Positions 53,900-62,708 of a stretch of 64,000 nt of DNA are shown in pieces. Within the stretch, counting starts at the first letter, position 1, and every line of letters starts with the position of its first letter. The notes under the pieces were generated by a model. The model was not told where the DNA came from, ran no database searches, and saw nothing but the letters and a program-made list of their open reading frames with translations. Source of the stretch: Fusibacillus kribbianus (GTDB lineage Bacteria > Bacillota > Clostridia > Lachnospirales > Lachnospiraceae). The stretch is taken from the NCBI RefSeq assembly GCF_030053595.1, contig NZ_JASGBQ010000013.1, positions 1 through 64,000 of the forward strand, in the 5' to 3' direction. The position numbers and the translations under genes are program-made.

Positions 53900-55046
53900 C
53901 AATATGAAAGTGGGCGGCGTACAGAAGAGCCTGTACAATCTCCTGTGGGGTGTGTCGGAAAAATATGATATTACCCTATATCTGTTCAGCAAGTCCGGCG
54001 AATACATCGATCATCTCCCGCCAACCGTTGAGATTCAGACCTGTACATCCCTTTTCCGCTTTCTTGGGGTTAGTCAGGCGGAAAGTAAAAATTGCTTACG
54101 GGACAAGCTGACGCGTGGTGTATTGGCAGCATTATGCAAACTGCTCGGCCGTCCGTTTGTAATGCGTTTGATATCTCTTAGCCAGAAACCTCTTGCGGAA
54201 GAATACGATGTGGCGATTTCTTATCTTCAGAATGGGGATATCCATTCCTTTTACGGCGGCGTGAACGAATTCGTGTTGCAAAAAGTGCGCGCGAAGAAAA
54301 AAATTTCTTTTTTGCATTGTGATTATGAAAACTGCGGAGCCAATCATCCGCAGAACAATGAACTGTACCTTGCTTTTGATAAAATCGCAGCTTGTTCAGA
54401 CGGATGCCGCAATGCGTTCCTCCATGTCATGCCGGATCTGGAGCAAAAGTGTGTTACTGTAAGGAACTTTCATCGGTACGAACAAATTTTGAGCCAGTCA
54501 AAAGCAAACCCTGTGACATATGAGGAAGGGAAACTTCATGTTGTAATGGTGAGCCGATTGGCGCATGAAAAAGGGATAGAACGTGGAATTCAGGCGATTT
54601 CCCATGTGAATCAGGTCGGCATTCCGACAGAGCTCCATATTGTCGGAGACGGGCCGATGAAGCGAAAATTACTGGACGTTGCTTCCGAATGTAATGGAAC
54701 GGATTTTGTTCATTTTTATGGAGAACAATCAAATCCTTACCGGTATATGTGCAACGCGGATTTACTCCTCATTACATCTTTTAACGAAGCAGCGCCGATG
54801 ATTATAGATGAAGCATACTGTTTAGGCCTTCCCATCCTAAGCACCGCCACAACGTCTACGAAAGAAATGATCTTAAACCGTGGCTGCGGATGGGTTTGTG
54901 ATAATTCACAATTTTCGATTAACAGGTCCTTGGTAGAAATACTTCGGAATCGCAGCGTAATAGAATATGTTCGTTCACAAATTCGATACACCGATGTAGA
55001 CAACATAAATCCGATGAAACAGTTCGCTGCGCTAATAGGGGATTGA
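53874..55046 (+). CDS. Glycosyltransferase family 4
   Basis: A 390-aa GT-B enzyme. IIVNNNMKVGGVQKSLYNLL is the acceptor-domain start, VVMVSRLAHEKGIERGI and LHIVGDGPMKRKL mark the donor domain, and SFNEAAPMIIDEAYCLGLPI holds the conserved EAxxxxxxE-like region. The ATG at 53874 begins the family alignment and overlaps the preceding gene. It adds a sugar to the growing lipid-linked unit. The next gene starts 2 bases after the stop. Confidence 0.9.
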   Translation: MKKIIIVNNNMKVGGVQKSLYNLLWGVSEKYDITLYLFSKSGEYIDHLPPTVEIQTCTSLFRFLGVSQAESKNCLRDKLTRGVLAALCKLLGRPFVMRLISLSQKPLAEEYDVAISYLQNGDIHSFYGGVNEFVLQKVRAKKKISFLHCDYENCGANHPQNNELYLAFDKIAACSDGCRNAFLHVMPDLEQKCVTVRNFHRYEQILSQSKANPVTYEEGKLHVVMVSRLAHEKGIERGIQAISHVNQVGIPTELHIVGDGPMKRKLLDVASECNGTDFVHFYGEQSNPYRYMCNADLLLITSFNEAAPMIIDEAYCLGLPILSTATTSTKEMILNRGCGWVCDNSQFSINRSLVEILRNRSVIEYVRSQIRYTDVDNINPMKQFAALIGD

Positions 55047-55047
55047 A

Positions 55048-56349
55048 ATGATTCGACTTCAATCAGTTCAGAATAAGCTACATTATCCGATACCTGGTAT
55101 TTGTGCTATTCTGGCGCTTATTTACTTGTCACCGTTTGTGAGTTCCTGGTTAAACTATGTGGCATTTATGATATGTATATATCGTCTGGTGAAATATGAT
55201 GAACGTATTTTCAGCGTAGATTACTGCTGCCTGATTAGTGTGGCTACAGTCTTTGCTCTCCCGGGAGGACTCTCCTTTGTGGTTGTTTTGAGTTTAATTG
55301 CGGAGGTCTGGTTTATTATTCGGGATGGACTGGTTGCGGATACGGCTCTGGTGTGCTTATTACTTTTGGCATGTTACATCATGCTGCGGATGCAGTCCTC
55401 ACTCAGTGATTTTGTATTATGTTTCAGTCAACTGCTCATCATATATCTTCTGATCTCGTTTCTTGATGAGCAAACCATTGTTCTGGATATTGAACTGTTT
55501 GTAATAAATGTGGGGGTATCTTCAATCTACGCACTGTTGTTCCGGAACTCCCCTGCAATAAGCCAGCTTATAGGAACAGAAGTTACAGCGTATTTTGGCA
55601 GCAGTCTCACGCGCTTTCAGGGGCTGCTTCGTGATCCTAATTATTACATGTCTCTTGTAATAATGGCGATCGTTTTGCTTACGCTGCTTCATTTCAAAAA
55701 ATATATATCAAAAGGATTGTTCCTGTTTGGCACTGGATGTATGTTTTTGTTTGGCGCATTAACATACAGTAAAACATTTATATTTCTTCTATGCTTGTAT
55801 TGGCTTTTATGCCTTTTCTATCTGATTCGACGGAAACGATATATATTTGCTGTTGCGTTCGCTGCGGGAACTGTATGCCCGGCAATTCTTCTTTCAAATA
55901 CGTTATTCGCAACTACACTTTATCGGATTACCAGCGCTTCTTCTGTGGGTGAACTGACAACGGGCCGCACGACTTTGATTGGCACATATTGTAATGAGAT
56001 AATGTCATCTCCCGGAATCATGCTTTTTGGGGAGGGAATGTCAGCGGAGCTTCTTGAAAAAGGAACACACAATTTATTCCTGGAAATTCAGTATTATATT
56101 GGGTTGATCGGGTTGATCCTGTTCGTTTCCTATTTTGGGACTCTGGTAGTCTGGATGAGGAAAAAGTATACAATGGGGAGTGTGGCTACAAGATTGTTAA
56201 ACTATTCCTCGTTGATTGTATTCATTGCGTTGTTCTGTTCACTGCAGGGAATGTTCTCTATTTCCGTTTATGCATTGATTTACCTCGCTGTTATCTCCAT
56301 TGGTATTCCACAAAATGCTGTTTGCAAGGAAAGATGTTGCTATGAGTAA
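55048..56349 (+). CDS. O-antigen/capsule polymerase (Wzy-like)
   Basis: A 433-aa membrane protein with about eleven helices and a large outer loop (around residues 290-330) that includes TTGRTTLIGTY, a Wzy/ligase-type feature. RFQGLLRDPNYYMSL and GEGMSAELLEKGTHNLFLEI are also typical of O-antigen polymerases. It would join repeat units on the outer face of the membrane. Sequence similarity within the family is always low, so the call rests on topology and context. Confidence 0.78.
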   Translation: MIRLQSVQNKLHYPIPGICAILALIYLSPFVSSWLNYVAFMICIYRLVKYDERIFSVDYCCLISVATVFALPGGLSFVVVLSLIAEVWFIIRDGLVADTALVCLLLLACYIMLRMQSSLSDFVLCFSQLLIIYLLISFLDEQTIVLDIELFVINVGVSSIYALLFRNSPAISQLIGTEVTAYFGSSLTRFQGLLRDPNYYMSLVIMAIVLLTLLHFKKYISKGLFLFGTGCMFLFGALTYSKTFIFLLCLYWLLCLFYLIRRKRYIFAVAFAAGTVCPAILLSNTLFATTLYRITSASSVGELTTGRTTLIGTYCNEIMSSPGIMLFGEGMSAELLEKGTHNLFLEIQYYIGLIGLILFVSYFGTLVVWMRKKYTMGSVATRLLNYSSLIVFIALFCSLQGMFSISVYALIYLAVISIGIPQNAVCKERCCYE

Positions 56350-57652
56350 AATTCTTATGATTTCCCGAACAGGCTTTTCTGACCAGGAGGCCAATGGCAT
56401 TACGATGAAAGTGCTTCTGTCTGCATGGCAGGCAGATGAGAAGGCGCAATTTTATTGTGATGTTCAGCCGCCGGATTATAGTGCGGCTTGTGAATCTTTT
56501 CGCACTTCGGATATGGATATGCTGAAAGCGTTCATCGGGAGAGGTGGAGGCAAGGCATTTTGTAAAACGGAGGCACAAGAAACAGCAACTGGACAACAAT
56601 CTGCGGATGCGCCAGGGAAAACACTAGCTACCCGTAGTGTTCCAGGGTGGATGAAACGAAGAAAATATGATTTTCGCCTGAAATGGCTGCGAGAAATTCT
56701 TTGGAGTGTTAGTCCATGGGGGCACACAAGACTCAAAAAATGGATTAGCAGGGTTTCGCCGGATGCGGTGATTTATATGGTTGGTGAAAGCATATTTCTG
56801 GACAAACTGGTTCTTCACATATGTAAAAAGCGCAGGCTTCCTTTGATCCTTTACAATGGGGAAGCTTTTCGGCTCATTGACTTGCAAAAGAGAAAACGGC
56901 TTGAACGTAGATACTATCAACGTATCAAGCATCTGTATGCAAAACTTACTCAACGAGCATGTTTCATTATTTATAACAGTGAGATGCTGAAAGAAGGGTA
57001 TGAAAGAGAATACCCTATGTGTCCTCCAGGTATGGTTGCATATAACAGCGCTGAAATTGAGTGCGCAGAGTATTCTGCAGCGGGAAAGCCCCAAATAACC
57101 TACTTTGGAAATCTCGGAGTAGGACGTACAGACAGTTTGATTAGAATGGCCCAAATTCTATCCGAGATTGATTCAACAGTTCATATCGATATTTATGGGA
57201 AGGCGTGTCCAAGTGATGAGGATCTGATCCGTCAACAGGGCAATCTCGTATACCATGGATTCATATCCGCAGATGAACTCCAAGCTGTCATTGCAGAGTC
57301 TGATATCTTGATTCATACAGAGAGCTTTAAACCAGATATTGCTGAAAAACTCCAATACGCTTTTTCAACAAAGATTGCGCAATGTCTGCATGCAGGCAGA
57401 TGCCTCTTGTCTTATGTTCCCGCAAATTCCGCATCGGCCCAATACTTACTCCACGAGAAGTGTGCGGTTGTTGTAACAAATGAGGCTGAGCTGCAAAAGG
57501 CTTGGGAATTACTTCTGTCCAACACACAAAAAAGATCGGAATATGCAAACGCGGCACAGGAAATCGGGAGAAAAAATCACGATGCCAAGACAACATCAAA
57601 ATGTGTTCGGGCAGCGATCGAAGAGGCAATAACAAAAGAAGTCGAATCATAA
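56342..57652 (+). CDS. Glycosyltransferase family 4-like
   Basis: A 436-aa GT-B enzyme. The start [20 protein letters not shown] and the donor-side [53 protein letters not shown] and [10 protein letters not shown] stretches fit the family, although the terminal EX7E motif is weak. The ATG at 56342 overlaps the polymerase gene by 8 bases. Its sugar and linkage cannot be predicted. Confidence 0.82.
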   Translation: MSKILMISRTGFSDQEANGITMKVLLSAWQADEKAQFYCDVQPPDYSAACESFRTSDMDMLKAFIGRGGGKAFCKTEAQETATGQQSADAPGKTLATRSVPGWMKRRKYDFRLKWLREILWSVSPWGHTRLKKWISRVSPDAVIYMVGESIFLDKLVLHICKKRRLPLILYNGEAFRLIDLQKRKRLERRYYQRIKHLYAKLTQRACFIIYNSEMLKEGYEREYPMCPPGMVAYNSAEIECAEYSAAGKPQITYFGNLGVGRTDSLIRMAQILSEIDSTVHIDIYGKACPSDEDLIRQQGNLVYHGFISADELQAVIAESDILIHTESFKPDIAEKLQYAFSTKIAQCLHAGRCLLSYVPANSASAQYLLHEKCAVVVTNEAELQKAWELLLSNTQKRSEYANAAQEIGRKNHDAKTTSKCVRAAIEEAITKEVES

Positions 57653-57666
57653 TAGCAGAGGTTAAA

Positions 57667-58188
57667 ATGAAATTTTCTTATATAGCAGGATACTTGCTCT
57701 ATCATGTGATTGGAAGTCATCTCCCTAAATCCGATGCCAGGATCAATTTTGGCAGCAAACAGATTCGTGCATTTGCTGCCAGATTGATGCTCACAAGAGT
57801 TGGAGTACATGTCAACATCGAAAGAAAGGCGCAGTTTTCGCACACAACGGAAATTGGAGATTATTCGGGAATCGGCGAGAAAAGCAGGCTCTATGGTCGG
57901 GTTATTATTGGTGATTATGTAATGATGGGCCGTGAGTGCTATATTTACACCTACAATCACGAAACTTTGCGAACAGATATTCCTATGCAAAAACAAGGTG
58001 GAACCGCCGAAAAACCGGTCACGATTGGCAATGATGTCTGGATTGGGAGTCGTGTCACAATACTACCTGGCGTAACCATTGGGGATGGCGCCATTATTGG
58101 GGCATCTGCAGTCGTAACAAAAGATGTTCCGCCTTATGCGGTTGCCTGTGGTAATCCGGCAAAAGTGGTGAAATTCCGGGAACACTAA
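57667..58188 (+). CDS. Hexapeptide-repeat acetyltransferase
   Basis: A 173-aa left-handed beta-helix enzyme of the maltose/galactoside O-acetyltransferase group. [29 protein letters not shown] with the catalytic histidine, [20 protein letters not shown] and the closing [16 protein letters not shown] are all present. The ATG at 57667 begins after the conserved start rather than the long upstream frame. It probably acetylates a sugar of the polysaccharide (WcaF-type role). Confidence 0.88.
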   Translation: MKFSYIAGYLLYHVIGSHLPKSDARINFGSKQIRAFAARLMLTRVGVHVNIERKAQFSHTTEIGDYSGIGEKSRLYGRVIIGDYVMMGRECYIYTYNHETLRTDIPMQKQGGTAEKPVTIGNDVWIGSRVTILPGVTIGDGAIIGASAVVTKDVPPYAVACGNPAKVVKFREH

Positions 58189-58211
58189 TATAAGAAAAGG
58201 GATAATGCCAA

Positions 58212-59240
58212 ATGTCTCATTTTGAAAACAAAACGCTCCTGATTACCGGCGGGACAGGTTCTTTTGGAAACGCTGTGCTGAACCGGTTCCTGACGACCGA
58301 CATCAAAGAAATTCGGATTCTCTCCAGAGATGAAAAGAAGCAGGACGATATGCGCCACGAATATCAGGCAAAGATGCCAGAAGTGGCGGGGAAAATCAAA
58401 TTTTACATAGGGGACGTTCGGGACTATCGTTCCATTGTGGGTGCGTTTCGCGGTGTGGACCACGTGTTCCATGCGGCGGCGCTGAAGCAGGTGCCATCCT
58501 GCGAGTTCTATCCCATGGAAGCTGTCAAAACTAACGTTCAGGGGTCGGATAATGTGATATCCGCATGTGTGGAGAACCACATCAAAAAGGCTATTTTTCT
58601 CTCTACGGACAAAGCTGCGTATCCCATCAATGCTATGGGTATGACCAAGGCGGTCATGGAGAAGAATGTGATTGCCCGTTCAAGGCAGATGTTGCCGGGA
58701 GATCCGGTTTTGTGCCTGACCCGATACGGCAATGTGATGGCCTCCCGCGGGTCTGTGATTCCTCTGTTCTGTGAGCAGATCGATGAGGGAAAGCAACTGA
58801 CTATTACCAATCCTGCTATGACCCGGTTTATGATGACTTTGAATGATGCGGTGGATCTGGTTCTCTATGCCTTTGAGCATGGAGAACAGGGTGACCTGTT
58901 CGTGCAAAAGGCCCCTGCCGCTACCATAGAGACGTTGGCGCAAGCTGTTTTGGAGCTACGGAATTCCAATGTGGGCTACACCTGCATTGGCACCCGGCAT
59001 GGTGAGAAATTATATGAAGTCTTGGTGACGGCGGAGGAAATGCTCCGGGCAGAAGACCTGCCGGGCTTCTTCCGTATCCCGGCAGACAACCGGGATTTGA
59101 ACTACGATAATTATTTCAGCAAAGGCAATACGGAATTTGGCAAGATAGCGCAGTACACCTCTCATAACACCCAGCGTCTTACGGTGGAAGAAATGAAACA
59201 GCTGCTGCTGAAGCTGAAACTGTTCGGAGGAACTTACTGA
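58212..59240 (+). CDS. capE: UDP-GlcNAc 4,6-dehydratase/5-epimerase (CapE/FnlA type)
   Basis: A 342-aa short-chain dehydrogenase. LLITGGTGSFGNAVL is the NAD(P)-binding motif, LSRDEKKQDDMRHEYQ is typical of the CapE group, STDKAAYPINAMGMTKAVME provides the modified Ser-x-x-x-Lys catalytic region (Met in place of Tyr, a known feature of this class), and RYGNVMASRGSVIPLF follows. It starts the route from UDP-GlcNAc to UDP-N-acetyl-L-fucosamine, completed by the next two genes. It shares one base with capF. Confidence 0.9.
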   Translation: MSHFENKTLLITGGTGSFGNAVLNRFLTTDIKEIRILSRDEKKQDDMRHEYQAKMPEVAGKIKFYIGDVRDYRSIVGAFRGVDHVFHAAALKQVPSCEFYPMEAVKTNVQGSDNVISACVENHIKKAIFLSTDKAAYPINAMGMTKAVMEKNVIARSRQMLPGDPVLCLTRYGNVMASRGSVIPLFCEQIDEGKQLTITNPAMTRFMMTLNDAVDLVLYAFEHGEQGDLFVQKAPAATIETLAQAVLELRNSNVGYTCIGTRHGEKLYEVLVTAEEMLRAEDLPGFFRIPADNRDLNYDNYFSKGNTEFGKIAQYTSHNTQRLTVEEMKQLLLKLKLFGGTY

Positions 59241-60406
59241 TGAACGTATTGATTACCGGCGCAAATGGATTTGTTGGGAAAAATCTGACGCAGCGTCTGT
59301 ATGCGCTCAGGGACTACAGAGACAGAACGCAGCCGACCCTGCAAATAGAGGAGATCTTCCTGTGTACACGGGAAACCGCTCCTGATGTATTTGCGGAATA
59401 TTGCCGGAAAGCGGATTTCGTGGTCCACCTGGCCGGGGTAAACCGGCCAAAAGAGGAACGCGAGTTTACTGCCGGAAATGTGGATTTCACCAGGACGCTG
59501 CTGGAACTTCTCCAACAGAGTAAAAATAACTGCCCCGTACTGCTGGCCTCCTCTGTCCAGGCCGGTCTGACTGGCCGTTATGAGGGAAGTCCTTACGGGC
59601 AATCAAAGAAGGCGGCGGAAGATCTGCTCCTTTCCTACGGAAAAAAAACCGGAGCGGATGTTCTGATTTACCGCTTGCCAAATTTGTTCGGGAAGTGGTG
59701 CCGGCCAAATTACAATTCCGTTGCGGCAACTTTCTGCCACAATATATCAAGGGATCTTCCAATCTCCATTTCTGACCCAGAAGTGAAGCTGGAACTTGTG
59801 TATATCGATGATCTGGTAGAGGAGATACTGAATGCTATGGAGGGCCATCCCCATCGGGAGGAGAACGGATACTGTAGTGTCCCCGGGAGCGACTGCAGAA
59901 CCTTGGGTCAGATTGTGGAATTGCTTTACCGGTTTCATGACCAGCCGCAGACGCTTCTGCTTCCTGACATTTCGGAAGGAAGCTTTGAAAAAAAGCTGTA
60001 CAGCACCTATCTATCCTATTTGCCCTCTGACAAGGTGGCGTTTCCGCTCAAAATGAATCGGGATGAGAGAGGGAGCTTTACGGAGCTTCTGAAAACAGCC
60101 TCCTGCGGTCAGGTCTCCGTCAATATCACAAAGCCAGGTGTCACTAAGGGTCAGCACTGGCATAACTCCAAGTGGGAATTTTTCATCGTAGTATCTGGTC
60201 ATGGGCTGATTCAGGAGCGAAAAATTGGGTATGACCAGGTAATAGAGTTCGAGGTGTCCGGCGAGAACATTCAGGCAGTCCATATGCTCCCGGGCTACAC
60301 CCATAACATTATCAATCTGTCCAAGACTGAGGACCTGGTGACTGTGATGTGGGCAAACGAGGTGTTTGACCCCAATCATCCGGATACCTATTTTGAGGAG
60401 GTGTAA
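59240..60406 (+). CDS. capF: Bifunctional reductase/epimerase of UDP-FucNAc synthesis (CapF/FnlB type)
   Basis: A 388-aa two-domain protein. The N-terminal SDR domain (LITGANGFVGKNL, SPYGQSKKAAEDLLLSY, YRLPNLFGKW) reduces the keto intermediate. The C-terminal cupin domain (about 260-388; GVTKGQHWHNSKWEFFIVVS with metal-binding histidines, HMLPGYTHNIINL) is the C3 epimerase. It follows capE and precedes capG in the standard order. Confidence 0.92.
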   Translation: MNVLITGANGFVGKNLTQRLYALRDYRDRTQPTLQIEEIFLCTRETAPDVFAEYCRKADFVVHLAGVNRPKEEREFTAGNVDFTRTLLELLQQSKNNCPVLLASSVQAGLTGRYEGSPYGQSKKAAEDLLLSYGKKTGADVLIYRLPNLFGKWCRPNYNSVAATFCHNISRDLPISISDPEVKLELVYIDDLVEEILNAMEGHPHREENGYCSVPGSDCRTLGQIVELLYRFHDQPQTLLLPDISEGSFEKKLYSTYLSYLPSDKVAFPLKMNRDERGSFTELLKTASCGQVSVNITKPGVTKGQHWHNSKWEFFIVVSGHGLIQERKIGYDQVIEFEVSGENIQAVHMLPGYTHNIINLSKTEDLVTVMWANEVFDPNHPDTYFEEV

Positions 60407-60409
60407 CCT

Positions 60410-61573
60410 GTGACCGCATTTCAGAACAACGGAAAGCTGAAGCTGCTGATTATCGTAGGGACAAGGCCGGAGATCATCCGCCTGTCGGAAGTGATTAAAA
60501 AATGTCGAACCTACTTTGACACGCTGCTGGCGCATACCGGCCAGAACTATGACTACAATCTCAACGGGATATTTTTCCGGGATCTGGATCTGTGTGAACC
60601 GGAGATCTATATGGAAGCCGTGGGCGAAAATCTGGGACAGACCATGGGCAACATCATTGCCCGGAGCTATGAACTGATGGCAGAGCTTCAGCCGGACGCT
60701 GTCCTGGTGCTGGGGGATACCAACTCCTGCCTGTCCGTGATCGGGGCAAAGCGGCTTCATATCCCCATTTTTCATATGGAGGCCGGGAATCGGTGCAAGG
60801 ATGAGTGCCTGCCGGAGGAGACCAACCGCCGAATTGTGGACATCATCTCCGATATCAATCTGGCCTATTCCGAGCATGCACGGCGTTATCTGATGGAGTG
60901 CGGCTGCCCCAGGGAGCGCACCTATGTGACTGGCTCTCCCATGGCGGAGGTGCTTCACCGGAATCTCCTGCAGATTCAGCAGAGCGATATTCTGAGCCGC
61001 CTGGGGCTGGAGCCGGGGCGGTACATTCTGCTGTCCGCCCACCGGGAGGAGAACATCGACACGGAGAAGAACTTTTGCTCCCTGTTCACGGCGATCAATG
61101 CCATGGCAGAGCGATACGATATGCCCATCCTCTATTCCTGCCATCCCAGAAGCCGGAAGCGGCTGGAAGAAAGCGGTTTTACCCTGGACAAGCGTGTGAT
61201 CCGCCACGATCCTTTGGGATTTCACGATTATAACTGTCTGCAGATGAACGCTTACTGCGTGGTATCTGACTCCGGCACGCTACCGGAGGAGAGCAGCTTC
61301 TTCGTTTCGGCGGGACATCCGTTCCCGGCTGTGTGTATACGCACCTCTACGGAACGTCCCGAAGCCTTGGACAAGGGCTGTTTTGTCCTGGCGGGAATCG
61401 ATACGAACTCCCTTCTTCAGGCGGTGGAAACCGCCGTGGCGCTCCACAAGGATGGATACGTTGGTCTCCCTGTGCCGGATTATACAGATGAAAACGTATC
61501 GGACAAAGTGGTTTGCATCATCCAAAGCTATACTGGCATTGTGAACCGGATGGTTTGGAGAAAGGAATTATAG
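60410..61573 (+). CDS. capG: UDP-N-acetylglucosamine 2-epimerase family protein (CapG/FnlC type)
   Basis: A 387-aa GT-B-like epimerase. LLIIVGTRPEIIRLSEVI, LAHTGQNYDYNLNGIFF, VLGDTNSCLS, FHMEAGNRCKDECLPEETNR and LSAHREENID are hallmark segments. It carries out the last C2 epimerisation to UDP-N-acetyl-L-fucosamine. A GTG start lies 3 bases after capF. The IRTSTERPEALDKG stretch near the end is also conserved in this class. Confidence 0.93.
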   Translation: MTAFQNNGKLKLLIIVGTRPEIIRLSEVIKKCRTYFDTLLAHTGQNYDYNLNGIFFRDLDLCEPEIYMEAVGENLGQTMGNIIARSYELMAELQPDAVLVLGDTNSCLSVIGAKRLHIPIFHMEAGNRCKDECLPEETNRRIVDIISDINLAYSEHARRYLMECGCPRERTYVTGSPMAEVLHRNLLQIQQSDILSRLGLEPGRYILLSAHREENIDTEKNFCSLFTAINAMAERYDMPILYSCHPRSRKRLEESGFTLDKRVIRHDPLGFHDYNCLQMNAYCVVSDSGTLPEESSFFVSAGHPFPAVCIRTSTERPEALDKGCFVLAGIDTNSLLQAVETAVALHKDGYVGLPVPDYTDENVSDKVVCIIQSYTGIVNRMVWRKEL

Positions 61574-61596
61574 TAAAAAAGAAAAGAGGTGATTCT

Positions 61597-62643
61597 ATGG
61601 ATCCAATCTATGCAGCTCATATACAGACTTCAAAGAACGCTCCATTTTTTTCAATTGTAATCCCCGTACATCAATGTGAAAAAACATTAGCGAAAAGTAT
61701 TGAGTCTGTTTTACAGCAGGATGAGGAAAGCTATGAGATCATTCTGGTAGATGATGGCTCAACGGATCGCAGTGGGAAGATATGTGACTATTATGCCAAT
61801 GCATTTCCCTCAAAAATTAGGGCCATTCATAAAAAAATAAATGAGGGGCCTTTATTTGCACGACTTGATGCGGTGGAAGCGGCAGATGGAACATACCTTA
61901 TGTTTTTGGATGCAGATGATACTTACACAGAAGGCCTTCTTCGCTTGATAAAAAAGGTAATATTTGAGTTTCGTACAGACATGGTTATCTTTAATCACAT
62001 TCGAGTTTTTCCAGACGGAGGCACACGTAAATATCCGCCCAAATATGCAGATAAGACTATTTTTGAAGGGCCTGGATTAAAGCAATTATATGCTGATGCA
62101 GTTATTGGAGCGGACTTGAATGCTGTATGGCAAAAATGTGTTCGGCGCAGTCTCCTGCAAAATGCAGAAGATTATCGTAAATACGGAAATATGGTGATGG
62201 GCGAAGATAAGCTCATCTCGTTGGAAATGTTGAGCAACGCGAAGAAAGCCATCTACCTTTCAGATGGGCTGTATCAATATAAGATAACTGAAACGGGGTT
62301 ATCCCATGCATTTTCCATAAGACATTATCGGGATCTGTCCATTGTTTATCGGGTTACGCTCCAATACGGAAAACGATGGGGAGTAGCGGATTGTGAGAAG
62401 CACTATTATGAAAGTAAAGTTATGCTTGGAATAAAATGTTTGTCCTCTGTTGCTGATCAGGTTCACAAGAATCAAAAAGAAAAATCCGATTTTAAATTGC
62501 TTATACAAGAAATCATGAAGGATCCTGAATTTTGGCAAGCATACGATAAGTGCAGGGAATATATAGGAATCAAAGCAAATGTGGTATGTTGGCTGCTTCG
62601 ACACCATAAGGTGAAATCTGTCTGCATTTGTTTCTGCATATAA
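61597..62643 (+). CDS. Glycosyltransferase family 2
   Basis: A 348-aa GT-A enzyme. FSIVIPVHQCEKTLAKSIES, EIILVDDGSTDRSGKICDYY and the DxD-bearing YLMFLDADDTYTEGL are present, with MGEDKLISLEMLSNAKKA as the acceptor-side motif. The ATG at 61597 follows AAAAGAGGTGATTC. Its AT-rich codon use, like that of the GT2 and licD genes at 39943-41573, differs from the GC-richer capEFG block, which points to mosaic assembly of the operon. Confidence 0.92.
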   Translation: MDPIYAAHIQTSKNAPFFSIVIPVHQCEKTLAKSIESVLQQDEESYEIILVDDGSTDRSGKICDYYANAFPSKIRAIHKKINEGPLFARLDAVEAADGTYLMFLDADDTYTEGLLRLIKKVIFEFRTDMVIFNHIRVFPDGGTRKYPPKYADKTIFEGPGLKQLYADAVIGADLNAVWQKCVRRSLLQNAEDYRKYGNMVMGEDKLISLEMLSNAKKAIYLSDGLYQYKITETGLSHAFSIRHYRDLSIVYRVTLQYGKRWGVADCEKHYYESKVMLGIKCLSSVADQVHKNQKEKSDFKLLIQEIMKDPEFWQAYDKCREYIGIKANVVCWLLRHHKVKSVCICFCI

Positions 62644-62708
62644 GATTACAGAAATAACGAATGAGAAATTTATTTCAATGGCGTTATAACCTCAGGAGGA
62701 GAAATTCC

